DNA of 23,403 nucleotides, from the NCBI GenBank assembly GCA_012798485.1, contig JAAZND010000083.1:1-23403 (forward strand). The letters run 5' to 3'. A program made the translations under genes and the position numbers. The stretch comes from Candidatus Beckwithbacteria bacterium. GTDB taxonomy: Bacteria > Patescibacteriota > Microgenomatia > UBA1400 > UBA1449. The notes beneath the pieces were generated by a model. The model ran no database searches. It worked only from the letters and a program-made list of their open reading frames with translations, and was not told the origin of the DNA. This document shows, in pieces, positions 15,386 through 22,856 of the stretch (positions are counted from its first letter, which is position 1; each line of letters begins with the position of its first letter).

Positions 15386-16090
15386 ATGAATTCAAAAGTT
15401 TATATTTTACATGGTTGGGCTATTGATGAAAATAATCAAGTCAAATGGCAAAATTTTAGGCAAGAATTAGAAAAATATGATATTGAATCAGTATTTTTAA
15501 AAATTCCTGGCCTTGATAACAAATTAGAAAAGCCATGGCAATTTAGTGATTATATCAATTGGCTTGAACAAGAATTAAAAGGAGAAAAAAACTTAATTCT
15601 TCTTGGACATTCTTTTGGCGGACAATTAAGTCTGGCTTTCGCTTGCCAAAATCCTCAAAAGATAAATAAATTAATTTTAATAGACAGCGCTGGTATTCGT
15701 GATGCAAGTTGGAAAAATAGAATTAAAAGACAAATTTTTGCCAGTATTGCAAAAATAGGTAAGCCATTCTTTGGTAAAACAATTGCACAAAAAATTTTCC
15801 ATAAAATTACTGGAGCTACCGATTATAGTCAAGCTGATGAAATTATGAAAAAAACCATGCAAAATGTAATTACCAAAAATATTGAAACAGAACTACCCAA
15901 AATCAAAGCTGAAACTCTGCTTATTTGGGGACAAAATGATAAAATTACACCTGTAAGTTTAGCCAAAAGATTTCAAAAAGGAATTAAAAATGCTCAAATT
16001 CAATTAATTAAAGAAGCGAGACATGCACCTCAATTTACGCATTTTAAGGAAATCGCTAAATTGATTGCTGAGTTTTTAAATCAAAAATAA
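15386..16090 (+). CDS. Alpha/beta-fold hydrolase
   Basis: A 234-residue serine hydrolase with a complete triad: Ser76 in LLGHSFGGQ, Asp185 in WGQNDKITP and His213 in EARHAPQFTH. The oxyanion region is ILHGWAIDENN near the N-terminus. A helical lid (about 106-165, rich in Lys) separates the two core halves. No signal peptide, so it is probably cytoplasmic. The substrate cannot be read from sequence. It heads a plus-strand series of cell-wall-type genes, with a palindromic repeat between it and the Mur ligase. Confidence 0.85.
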   Translation: MNSKVYILHGWAIDENNQVKWQNFRQELEKYDIESVFLKIPGLDNKLEKPWQFSDYINWLEQELKGEKNLILLGHSFGGQLSLAFACQNPQKINKLILIDSAGIRDASWKNRIKRQIFASIAKIGKPFFGKTIAQKIFHKITGATDYSQADEIMKKTMQNVITKNIETELPKIKAETLLIWGQNDKITPVSLAKRFQKGIKNAQIQLIKEARHAPQFTHFKEIAKLIAEFLNQK

Positions 16091-16095
16091 CTTTG

Positions 16096-16126
16096 TGTCA
16101 TTTCTCGCTAGCACGAGGAATCTATA
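16096..16126. repeat. Palindromic intergenic repeat, copy c
   Basis: TGTCATTTCTCG, loop CTAGCA, then CGAGGAATCTATA. It fills the gap between the hydrolase stop and the Mur ligase ATG at 16134. Its 3' end makes a -10-like TATAAA (16123-16128) 5 nt before that ATG. Confidence 0.6.
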
Positions 16127-16133
16127 AAAATAA

Positions 16134-17522
16134 ATGTTTAATTTAATTCTTATCATCCTTATTCCATTTTTTTTCTTAAGACTATTACGACTTCTAGCTC
16201 TTATCCAGCAAAAGGAATATCGTCTTGATCGACTTTGGATCTATCTACAAACTCAAGAAGGCGAAGAGGAATTTTTTAATTTTTTCCCAATTTCTAAAAA
16301 GATAACTGGAATTAAAAGGCCAGTTAAAACTTTCAAAATTATTTTGATTGGCTTATCTGTTTTTTTGTTAACTGCAATTTTACTTTATTTTTTACCATTG
16401 TGGTTTTTAGTAATCTTGTTTTTGCTTTACCCATTGTTAATTATTGGCTGTATGTTGCCGTTTGTAATCTTGAACGAAATTATCAAATTTATTTACCTGC
16501 AAAAAGCCAGCGCCAAAATTAAAGAAAAAAATCCCATTATTATTGGCATTACTGGGAGTTTTGGGAAAACATCAACTAAATTATTATTAGCCAAAGTTCT
16601 AAAACAAAAATATACAGTATTTACTACACCCAAATCTTTTAACAATAAATACAGTATTGCCAAAAGTATTTTAGCTAATTTCACCAATCAGGAAATTGTA
16701 ATTTTAGAATATGCAGCTTATACCAAAGGAGAGATTAAAATTTTAACTAAATATTTCTCACCACAAATTGCGGTAATCACTGGAATTTCTTCGCAACATC
16801 TTGGACTATTTGGAAATCTTGAAAATCTTATCAAAGCCAAATCAGAACTTCTTAAAGTATTACCAGAAAATGGTAAAATTTTTTACAATGATACAGATGA
16901 AAATGTAGTAAAAATGATAACTAAATTTAATCAAGTGAAAATTGCTTATGGCAAAAATTTACATAAAGAAAACACAAATAATTTAAATTTAACTTTTAAA
17001 TACCAAAATCAACTGATCAAAACTCAGCTTATCGGCAATCATTATTTGATAAACCTTGATGGAGTGATAAAAATTGCGGAAAATTTTAATTTGGGTCATA
17101 AGCAAATTACCAAAGCTTTGATAAATTTTAAACCAAATGATAATTTTATCAAAAGCTATAACAGTAAAAATGGTGCTCTAATTATTGATGACGGCAACAC
17201 TAGTAATCAAAAAGGTTTTGAAGAAATGATAAATTATGTCAAACAAATTAAAGGAAAAAACAAAATTCTTCTTTTTGCCGGAATCGTTGATCTTGGAGAA
17301 AAATCTCAAGAAATTCATCAAGAACTTGCACAAAAGTGTCTCCATGTTTTTAATTTAATGTTTTATACAGGGATAGACGGGAAAACAGAATTTAAAAAAA
17401 TTCTACAAGATCAGTTAATAGATGACGAAAAAATAATTTTAGAAAAACTTAAAAAACTTAATAAAAATGATTTGCTTTTAATCGAAGGTAAAATTAAAAA
17501 ACACATTTTAGAAAAAATATAA
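16134..17522 (+). CDS. Membrane-anchored Mur ligase family protein (MurF-like)
   Basis: A 462-residue protein with an N-terminal membrane part (helices at about residues 2-24, 67-86 and 88-112) fused to a Mur ligase core. The core has the P-loop GITGSFGKTSTK (138-149, Lys145), LEYAAYTKGEIK (191-202) where MurF has EMG-Y, GISSQHLGLFGNLENLIKAK with His222 and a candidate carbamylated Lys236, and IIDDGNTSNQKGF (350-362) in place of the MurF DxYNANP motif. It therefore probably joins an amino acid or peptide to a nucleotide- or lipid-linked precursor, at the membrane. The adjoining aminotransferase and FemAB-like genes support an envelope role. The exact substrate is not clear, and it differs enough from MurF that I give no symbol. 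Confidence 0.82.
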   Translation: MFNLILIILIPFFFLRLLRLLALIQQKEYRLDRLWIYLQTQEGEEEFFNFFPISKKITGIKRPVKTFKIILIGLSVFLLTAILLYFLPLWFLVILFLLYPLLIIGCMLPFVILNEIIKFIYLQKASAKIKEKNPIIIGITGSFGKTSTKLLLAKVLKQKYTVFTTPKSFNNKYSIAKSILANFTNQEIVILEYAAYTKGEIKILTKYFSPQIAVITGISSQHLGLFGNLENLIKAKSELLKVLPENGKIFYNDTDENVVKMITKFNQVKIAYGKNLHKENTNNLNLTFKYQNQLIKTQLIGNHYLINLDGVIKIAENFNLGHKQITKALINFKPNDNFIKSYNSKNGALIIDDGNTSNQKGFEEMINYVKQIKGKNKILLFAGIVDLGEKSQEIHQELAQKCLHVFNLMFYTGIDGKTEFKKILQDQLIDDEKIILEKLKKLNKNDLLLIEGKIKKHILEKI

Positions 17523-17528
17523 TAACAT

Positions 17529-17609
17529 TGTCATTCTGAACTAGTTTCAAAATCTCTATTAAATTTTTTATAAATTCCGAATAAGACCAATGTCTTTACC
17601 GGAATGACA
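17529..17609. repeat. MITE-like intergenic element, copy d
   Basis: An 81-bp stretch bounded by TGTCATTC (17529-17536) and its inverse GAATGACA (17602-17609). It fills the gap between the Mur ligase stop and the DegT-type ATG at 17618. The ends match the TGTCATTCC motif of the shorter repeats, so it may be a longer family member or two facing copies. Confidence 0.55.
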
Positions 17610-17617
17610 CCAATACT

Positions 17618-18808
17618 ATGTCACCAATCTTTAATTCCATCGGTTCCAATTATGACTTTAATTTTAGCCTTAAGGCCTTAGGTCAAATTTTTGCGCCAGA
17701 TAGTGATAAAAATTTAGAGATTCTCAAGTTTTTTTTAGAAAAAGAATTTGAAGGCCAAGCTTTTCTTTTTTATAAAGGCAGAAACGCCATCGAATTTGCC
17801 TTAAAAAATCTTAATTTGCCAAAAAATAGTTTGGTTGCCACTCAGGCTTTTACCTGCTATTCGATCGAAGAAGCCATTAAAAAAACTGGTTTAAAACTGA
17901 TTTATTTTGATCTAAAAGCAAAAAGTCTTAATCCAGATTTTAAGAATATCAAAAAAATTTATAAAAAAAATCCACAGATCAAAGCGATTATTTTACAAAA
18001 TAGTTTAGGCTTTGCTAATGAAATTGAAAAAATTTACCAATGGAGTAGGCAAAACAAAATAATTTTAATTTTAGATCTCGCACAAAGCTATGGTATCAAA
18101 ACTGCCAACTTAAAAAATCTGGCTGATATCTTTATCTTATCTTTTGGTAGAGACAAAATCCTTGATGCTATTACCGGAGGCGCTTGTATATTGAAAAAGT
18201 TTGATAATAAACTCGATCTTATTCAAAATCAAGTTGCTTTCAGACAAAGACTGAAAGATCTGACTTATCCTTTTGTATGTTTTCTGATTCGTAAAACTTA
18301 CCCTATTTATCTTGGCAAAATTTTACATTTTCTCGTCAAAAAAACCGGATTTGAAACCAATCCTATTTATAACCCTGTTAAAAAAATTGCTCCATTACCA
18401 AGTCAATATGTTAATTTAATTTTTAGACAACTCAAAAATCTTGATCAAAGTTTAAAACATAGACAAAAAATTAGTAAGCTTTATTACCAAAATCTTAAAA
18501 ATATCAGTTTAATTAATCAAACTGATATTGAAAACGGTGTCAATTTACGTTTTCCAATTTGGGTTGAGGATATAGAAAAAGTTTTAAGTAGCTTAAAAGC
18601 TGCACAAATTTATCTTGCAGATCGCTGGTATCGCAAAGCTATAGATTGCGGTAAGATAAATTGTCAAACTGATTATAGGCAAGGAACTTGTCCCAATGCT
18701 GAAAAGCTAAGTCAGCATATTCTCAATTTACCAACTCATCAGGAAATTGATGAAACCAAGGCTATAAAAATTATTAATGTAATTTCTAAATTAGAAAACA
18801 ATAAATAG
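17618..18808 (+). CDS. DegT/DnrJ/EryC1-type PLP aminotransferase
   Basis: A 396-residue fold-type I PLP enzyme. FYKGRNAIEFALKNL (about residues 51-65) matches the family GR-A motif. Asp153 in LILDLAQSYG should contact the PLP pyridine nitrogen, and Lys180 in LSFGRDKILDAITGGA should form the Schiff base. The C-terminal CPNAEKLSQHILNLPTH is typical of the family. Members transaminate keto-sugars in envelope sugar synthesis. Its place between a Mur ligase and a FemAB protein suggests making an amino sugar or amino acid for the wall. The N-terminus (SPIFNSIGSNY) is typical, and the ATG is 8 nt after a palindromic repeat. Confidence 0.88.
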   Translation: MSPIFNSIGSNYDFNFSLKALGQIFAPDSDKNLEILKFFLEKEFEGQAFLFYKGRNAIEFALKNLNLPKNSLVATQAFTCYSIEEAIKKTGLKLIYFDLKAKSLNPDFKNIKKIYKKNPQIKAIILQNSLGFANEIEKIYQWSRQNKIILILDLAQSYGIKTANLKNLADIFILSFGRDKILDAITGGACILKKFDNKLDLIQNQVAFRQRLKDLTYPFVCFLIRKTYPIYLGKILHFLVKKTGFETNPIYNPVKKIAPLPSQYVNLIFRQLKNLDQSLKHRQKISKLYYQNLKNISLINQTDIENGVNLRFPIWVEDIEKVLSSLKAAQIYLADRWYRKAIDCGKINCQTDYRQGTCPNAEKLSQHILNLPTHQEIDETKAIKIINVISKLENNK

Positions 18809-18811
18809 AAT

Positions 18812-18840
18812 TGTCATTCCTACGAAGGCAGGAATCTATA
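18812..18840. repeat. Palindromic intergenic repeat, copy e
   Basis: TGTCATTCCT, then ACGAAGGC, then AGGAATCTATA. The core is ATTCCT-N8-AGGAAT, as in copy a. It occupies almost the whole gap between the aminotransferase stop and the FemAB ATG at 18846. Confidence 0.7.
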
Positions 18841-18845
18841 ACAAC

Positions 18846-19868
18846 ATGGCAAATTATCACAGTAAATTTATCGATAACAAACAGGAATGGGAAAATTTTA
18901 TTTTGGAGAAAAAAGAAGCTAACTTTCTTCAATCTTATAATTGGGGTCAATTTCACAAGAAATTAGGTAAAACTATTTTTTATCTTTCTTTTTGGGAAGG
19001 TGAAAAACAAATTGGGGCTTGTCTCACAGTCAAAGAGAATGCTAAAAGAGGCAAATATTTAACTATTGCTGGAGGTCCAATTATTGATTGGCAAAATGAA
19101 AACTTAATAGAGTTTTTTACTAAAGAAGTTGAAAGACTGGCCAAAGAAAATGACTGTGATTTCATCCGCATGCGTCCTCAGACTCTAGAAACAGAAGAGT
19201 TAAAACAGCAAATTGAAAAATTAAAATGGCAAGAATCGCCCATGCATTTAACAGCAGACCTCACCTTACAGCTGGATTTGACTTTGTCAGAAGAAGATTT
19301 ACTTAAACAAATGCGCAAAAATACCAGATATGAAGTAAGGCAAGCTGAAAAAATGGGAATTACGGTTATCAAATCCAAAAATCCAAAAGATATTGAACCA
19401 TTTTATAAACATCAGATAGAACTTGCTCAAAAACACAAGTTCGTCCCCTTTTCCTTTGATTTTTTGGATAAACAATTTAAAACCTTTGTCGAAGATGAAC
19501 AGGTGCTTTTATTTCATTCATATCTAGATAAAAAACTTTTAGCTTCAGCTTTTATTATTTTTTATAACGGCGAAGCAGTTTATCATTATGGTATTTCCAC
19601 AGAAGATAATCAAAAACTTCCTGGTGCCTATGCTTGTCAATGGGAAGCAATTAAAGAAGCTAAAAATCAAGGTATGCAAAAATATAACTTCTGGGGAATT
19701 GCTCCAAAAGACGATCTTAATCATCGTTTTGCCGGAGTTTCTCTTTTTAAACGCGGGTTTGGTGGAGAAGAAGTAGAGTATTTAAAAGCTCATGATTTAG
19801 CTGTCAGCAGTAAATATTATTTGACTAAAGGTTTTGAACTCATTCGCAAAAAAGTTAGAAATTTATAA
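18846..19868 (+). CDS. FemA/FemB-type peptidoglycan cross-bridge aminoacyltransferase
   Basis: A 340-residue protein with two GNAT-like domains, the Fem family layout. Family motifs: FLQSYNWGQFHKKLGK (about residues 28-43), LTIAGGPIIDW, DFIRMRPQ, KNTRYEVRQAEKMGI (about 158-172), AVYHYGISTEDNQKLPGAYA, and the C-terminal KYNFWGIAP, FAGVSLFKRGFGGEEVEY. Fem proteins move an amino acid from aminoacyl-tRNA to the lipid II or nucleotide-linked stem peptide. There is no coiled-coil arm insertion of the FemA type, which suggests a FemX-like or minimal member. Neighbouring Mur ligase and aminotransferase genes fit a wall pathway; the amino acid added is unknown. Confidence 0.9.
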   Translation: MANYHSKFIDNKQEWENFILEKKEANFLQSYNWGQFHKKLGKTIFYLSFWEGEKQIGACLTVKENAKRGKYLTIAGGPIIDWQNENLIEFFTKEVERLAKENDCDFIRMRPQTLETEELKQQIEKLKWQESPMHLTADLTLQLDLTLSEEDLLKQMRKNTRYEVRQAEKMGITVIKSKNPKDIEPFYKHQIELAQKHKFVPFSFDFLDKQFKTFVEDEQVLLFHSYLDKKLLASAFIIFYNGEAVYHYGISTEDNQKLPGAYACQWEAIKEAKNQGMQKYNFWGIAPKDDLNHRFAGVSLFKRGFGGEEVEYLKAHDLAVSSKYYLTKGFELIRKKVRNL

Positions 19869-19877
19869 TGTTATAAT
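19869..19877 (+). promoter_or_regulatory. Extended -10 promoter of argS (leaderless type)
   Basis: TGTTATAAT (TG plus a perfect TATAAT) ends 8 nt before the ATG at 19886, directly after the FemAB stop. It gives argS its own start site and predicts an mRNA with essentially no leader. Confidence 0.55.
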
Positions 19878-19885
19878 TTACCCAT

Positions 19886-21649
19886 ATGAATTTTGAAAAA
19901 ATAATTAGCGACGCAATCCAAAAAACACTAGTTGAACTCAATCTTAATCTAGTAGAAAGATTTGAACTTGAACATCCAGTTGATGAAACTCACGGTGATT
20001 ATGCTTGTAATATTGCTATGATAATATTCCCTCTTGTTAAAGGGGGAAGCCAGATAAAAATCTGGCAGGGGGATTTTAAAAATCCAAGACAACTTGCACA
20101 AGTCATCAAAACTAATTTGGATCAAAATGAAGAATTAAAAACTATAGTTGAAAAAATTGAAATTGCTGGTCCAGGATTTATCAATTTTTATCTTAAAACT
20201 GATATTTTAATTAATCAAATTAGTTTAATTTTAGAAAAAAAAGATGATTTTGGTAAAAATGAAAATCCTGAAAATAGAAAAATTATTGTCGAATATGGCC
20301 ATCCAAATACTCATAAACTACCTCATATTGGTCATCTTTTTTCTTATATTGCTGGAGACAGCCTAGCAAGAATTTTAGAATTTAATGGCAATACAATTCT
20401 CAAAGCTAATTATCAAGGAGATATCGGTCCTCATGTAGCCAAATGTATTTACGGCTGGCAGCAAAAAGGTAAACCAATACCAGAAAAATTAGAAAATAAA
20501 GTCAAACTTTTACAGGAATGTTATCAATTGGGATCAGAGCTTTATGAAGACGAAAATCATAAACAAAAAATTATCGCAATCAATAAGGCCATTTATGACC
20601 CACAAAACGATATCCAAAAAGATTGGCTACAAACTCGCCAATGGTCTTTGGATTTCTATCTGGAATTTGAAAAATTGCTTGGAGTCAATCAAAAAAAGCA
20701 TTATTTAGAAAGCCAAATGTGGCAAAGAGGATTACAAATTGTTAAAGATAATGTTGGTAAGGTTTTTGAAAAAAGCGGAGACACAGTAATTTTTGCAGGC
20801 GAAAAATTTGGTCTTCATACCAGAGTTTTTATCACTAAAGAAGGCACACCCACATACGAAGCTAAAGATCTTGGCTTATTCACGCAAAAAATGGAAGATT
20901 GGCCTTTTGATTTGACAATTACGCCAACTGCTTCAGAGCAAAATGAATATTTTAACGTAGTCATTGAAGCAGTTAACCAACTTTTTCCAGAATATAAAAA
21001 TAAATGGATGCATATCGGTTTTGGCATGGTCAGTTTATCTACTGGCAAAATGAGTTCACGTAAAGGCAATATTCTAAGCGCTCCAGATTTAATTGAGATT
21101 GTCTTTGCTAGAGTAGGGCAGATTATTGAAAAAAGAAAAGAATTAAATTCAGAAGAAAAAGAAAAAATTAGAAAGCAAGTCGGTCTTGGTGCCATTAAAT
21201 ATGCTTTCTTAAAATCAAGTCTAACTAAGAATATGGTTTTTGATCTGGAAGAAAGTATATCTTTAAACGGCAATTCCGGTCCCTATCTTCAATACACTTA
21301 TGCTCGCTGCCAATCAGTTCTAAGTAAAAACAATAATCCCTCTTTTACAAAGAGGGCAGATGCGCAGCAATCAGAAGATTTAAATCAAGAAGAATTATTC
21401 ATCTTAAAATGGCTTTATCGTTTTCCGGAAATTGTTGAAAAATCTGCCAAAGAATTTGCACCCAACCATCTTTGCACTTATCTTTATGATCTTGCTCAAA
21501 GATACAATACTTTTTATAACAAACATTCTATTTTAAAAGCAGAAAATGAAAGACAAAAACAACTTAGACTAGCTTTAACTCAAGCAACTGCACAAGTAAT
21601 CAAAAATGGACTTAAACTTTTAGGAATTAATGCTCCGAACACAATGTGA
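19886..21649 (+). CDS. argS: Arginyl-tRNA synthetase with two palindromic insertions
   Basis: A 587-residue class I synthetase that charges tRNA-Arg. The N-terminal tRNA D-loop-binding domain includes HGDYACNIA (36-44). The catalytic HIGH motif is at 147-150 in YGHPNTHKLPHIGHL, and the KMSKS-like motif KMSSRKGN is at 388-395. The C-terminal anticodon domain has LYRFPEIVEKSAKEFAPNHL and YDLAQRYNTFYNKHSIL. Between NIA and the expected NPRQLA helix, residues about 46-64 (IIFPLVKGGSQIKIWQGDF) are encoded by a palindromic element. This region is normally about 12-16 residues shorter. A second palindrome encodes NPSFTKRA near 485-492. Both keep the frame and leave the catalytic motifs untouched, so the enzyme is probably active. 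It overlaps no neighbour; the HD gene starts 2 nt after its stop. Confidence 0.95.
   Translation: MNFEKIISDAIQKTLVELNLNLVERFELEHPVDETHGDYACNIAMIIFPLVKGGSQIKIWQGDFKNPRQLAQVIKTNLDQNEELKTIVEKIEIAGPGFINFYLKTDILINQISLILEKKDDFGKNENPENRKIIVEYGHPNTHKLPHIGHLFSYIAGDSLARILEFNGNTILKANYQGDIGPHVAKCIYGWQQKGKPIPEKLENKVKLLQECYQLGSELYEDENHKQKIIAINKAIYDPQNDIQKDWLQTRQWSLDFYLEFEKLLGVNQKKHYLESQMWQRGLQIVKDNVGKVFEKSGDTVIFAGEKFGLHTRVFITKEGTPTYEAKDLGLFTQKMEDWPFDLTITPTASEQNEYFNVVIEAVNQLFPEYKNKWMHIGFGMVSLSTGKMSSRKGNILSAPDLIEIVFARVGQIIEKRKELNSEEKEKIRKQVGLGAIKYAFLKSSLTKNMVFDLEESISLNGNSGPYLQYTYARCQSVLSKNNNPSFTKRADAQQSEDLNQEELFILKWLYRFPEIVEKSAKEFAPNHLCTYLYDLAQRYNTFYNKHSILKAENERQKQLRLALTQATAQVIKNGLKLLGINAPNTM
20024..20077 (+). 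repeat. Palindromic element inserted in frame in argS (1)
   Basis: A G-rich/C-rich palindromic block within coding sequence. CCCTCTTG faces AAGGGGG, then a perfect hairpin GCCAGAT-AAAA-ATCTGGC (20049-20066), then AGGGGGATTTT. Its composition (long runs of G) differs sharply from the AT-rich gene around it. It corresponds to the extra residues 46-64 of ArgS. Confidence 0.6.
21338..21356 (+). repeat. Palindrome in argS (2)
   Basis: CCCTCTTT and AAAGAGGG form a perfect 8-bp stem around a TAC loop within the linker before the anticodon-binding domain. The CCCTCTT/AGAGGG motif resembles the C/G arms of the first argS insertion, suggesting a shorter relative. Confidence 0.5.
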
Positions 21650-21651
21650 TT

Positions 21652-22221
21652 ATGGAAGAAAAAATTGAAGTAATTATTCGAGAGTTAGAAAACAAAATTA
21701 AATCTTCTCAATATCTAGATTCTTGGTTTTATAGTGAGCATTTGTTGGTGGTGCAAAAATTTGCTCTTTGGCTTTGTAAAATTTATCCAACTACCAACAA
21801 AGATGCAGTGCTCTTAGCCGTTTGGCTTCATGATATTAGTAGAGCAGACGGAGTAGATGAAAATCACGATCAAAAAGGCGCACAAATTGCCAGAAAAATT
21901 TTGCAGGAAAATAATTTTGACAATGATTTTATTGATCTTATAGTCAAAACTTGCGAGTCTCATTCTTGTAAAAAAGTAAAGCCAGAATCTTTGGAAGCTA
22001 AAATCCTGGCTACTGCTGATGCCATGAGTCATTTTGAAAATGGTTTTTATCTTAGAATTTATAAAAACTGGAATTTGAAATACGAAGATGCGCTAGACAA
22101 ACTTTACCAAAAAATTGAAAGAGATTACAAGCAAAAATTATTCTTCCCAGAAGCGATAAAGAAAATTAAACCAATGTATGAAGCCTGGCAAAAAATAAAA
22201 GAAAGAATACAAACAAACTAA
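21652..22221 (+). CDS. HD-domain phosphohydrolase
   Basis: A 189-residue metal-dependent HD-superfamily protein. The four ligands of the H...HD...D pattern are His30 (YSEHLLVV), His60-Asp61 (VWLHDISRADG) and Asp123 (ATADAMSHF); further His at 72 and 104 could add to the site. The family hydrolyses phosphate esters such as nucleotides, but no specific substrate can be read. A GTG at 21646 is also in frame; the ATG at 21652, 2 nt after the argS stop, is preferred. It probably shares the argS transcript. Its stop is separated by 1 bp from the convergent YecM-like gene. Confidence 0.85.
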   Translation: MEEKIEVIIRELENKIKSSQYLDSWFYSEHLLVVQKFALWLCKIYPTTNKDAVLLAVWLHDISRADGVDENHDQKGAQIARKILQENNFDNDFIDLIVKTCESHSCKKVKPESLEAKILATADAMSHFENGFYLRIYKNWNLKYEDALDKLYQKIERDYKQKLFFPEAIKKIKPMYEAWQKIKERIQTN

Positions 22222-22222
22222 C

Positions 22223-22696
22223 CTATATCTCTTGTAAAATTGAAGCACGATGAAATTTCACTCCTAAACCATTTGGGAGTTTTAATTGAACCTTAGCATA
22301 AATATCTCTTTTCATTGCTTCTATGTTCCAATCGATTTGAGGATATTTTTTAATAAAATCTTCAAAACTTTCTTTTATCACAAATTCAGCATGTTCAAAA
22401 CTAGAATCACATTTTTGTTCTTTTTTAGGAGCAATTAATTCTATTGCACAAATTTTATAGTTTTGATAAAACAAAGAAGAATTTAATTCAAAAATGCCAA
22501 CTCTTCTTTCTCCCACTAATGATTCTTTTTTGAGCTTAGCAAATTCTAAAAATTCAGGCTTTAGTCTATCATAATCCTTATCAGAAGAAGCTTGATAACC
22601 AAGATGATCAAGCTGTAATGCACTTACATCGATTTTATTTTTTTTGATTTGCTGAAAAATCTGGTCTAAAAAATTTTGATAATTATCTATGATCAT
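22223..22696 (-). CDS. YecM-like VOC-fold protein
   Basis: A 157-residue protein resembling E. coli YecM (glyoxalase/VOC fold, function unknown). Recognisable stretches are LQLDHLGYQASSDKDYDRLK, VGERRVGIFELNSS, CAIELIAPKK and FEHAEFVIKESFEDFIKKYP, ending in KLPNGLGVKFHRASI. The His and Glu in these positions fit the VOC metal site. The TTG at 22702 would add two residues, but the ATG at 22696 has a -10 box exactly 6 nt before it and is preferred. Confidence 0.72.
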   Translation of the reverse strand: MIIDNYQNFLDQIFQQIKKNKIDVSALQLDHLGYQASSDKDYDRLKPEFLEFAKLKKESLVGERRVGIFELNSSLFYQNYKICAIELIAPKKEQKCDSSFEHAEFVIKESFEDFIKKYPQIDWNIEAMKRDIYAKVQLKLPNGLGVKFHRASILQEI

Positions 22697-22702
22697 AGAC
22701 AA

Positions 22703-22708
22703 ATTTTA
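22703..22708 (-). promoter_or_regulatory. -10 box of the YecM-like gene (leaderless type)
   Basis: TAAAAT on the minus strand ends 6 nt before the ATG at 22696. No clear -35 box is seen. Confidence 0.4.
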
Positions 22709-22746
22709 GCATATATATCTAAACTTGAAGTAATTAACTAAACTTC

Positions 22747-22777
22747 TTGTGCAAAATTTTCTCCTTTGAGTTAAAAT
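22747..22777 (+). promoter_or_regulatory. Candidate original promoter of tRNA-Leu(UAA)
   Basis: TTGTGC (22747-22752), a 19-nt spacer and TAAAAT (22772-22777) lie about 23 nt before the truncated tRNA-Leu copy at 22801. If real, transcription would now cross the GIY-YIG gene before reaching the intact tRNA. Confidence 0.35.
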
Positions 22778-22795
22778 AATGAATATTGCAATTTA

Positions 22796-22820
22796 AATTA
22801 TGCCACGGTGGCGGAATAGG
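22796..22820 (+). repeat. Direct repeat 1: truncated 5' copy of tRNA-Leu(UAA)
   Basis: Identical over 25 bp to 23108-23132. After an inserted 36-nt hairpin, the tRNA sequence seems to resume as AGGTAGAC (22854-22861), as in the intact gene, before diverging. So the fragment once extended through the D-loop. Confidence 0.85.
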
Positions 22821-22856
22821 CCCGCCTGCAACGCTATGTGCAGCATTGTGGGCAGG
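22821..22856 (+). repeat. GC-rich hairpin in the D-loop of the truncated tRNA copy
   Basis: CCCGCCTGCAACGCT faces AGCATTGTGGGCAGG around a 6-nt loop. Of 15 positions, 11 are Watson-Crick pairs, 2 are G-T and 2 are mismatched. It interrupts the tRNA copy between GGAATAGG and TAGAC. Its GC content is far above the surroundings, so it is probably foreign or selected structure. Confidence 0.6.

Noticed and set aside
20815..21273. 152-codon minus-strand open frame within argS
   Set aside because: It is antisense to the conserved KMSS region of argS and is a codon-bias shadow.
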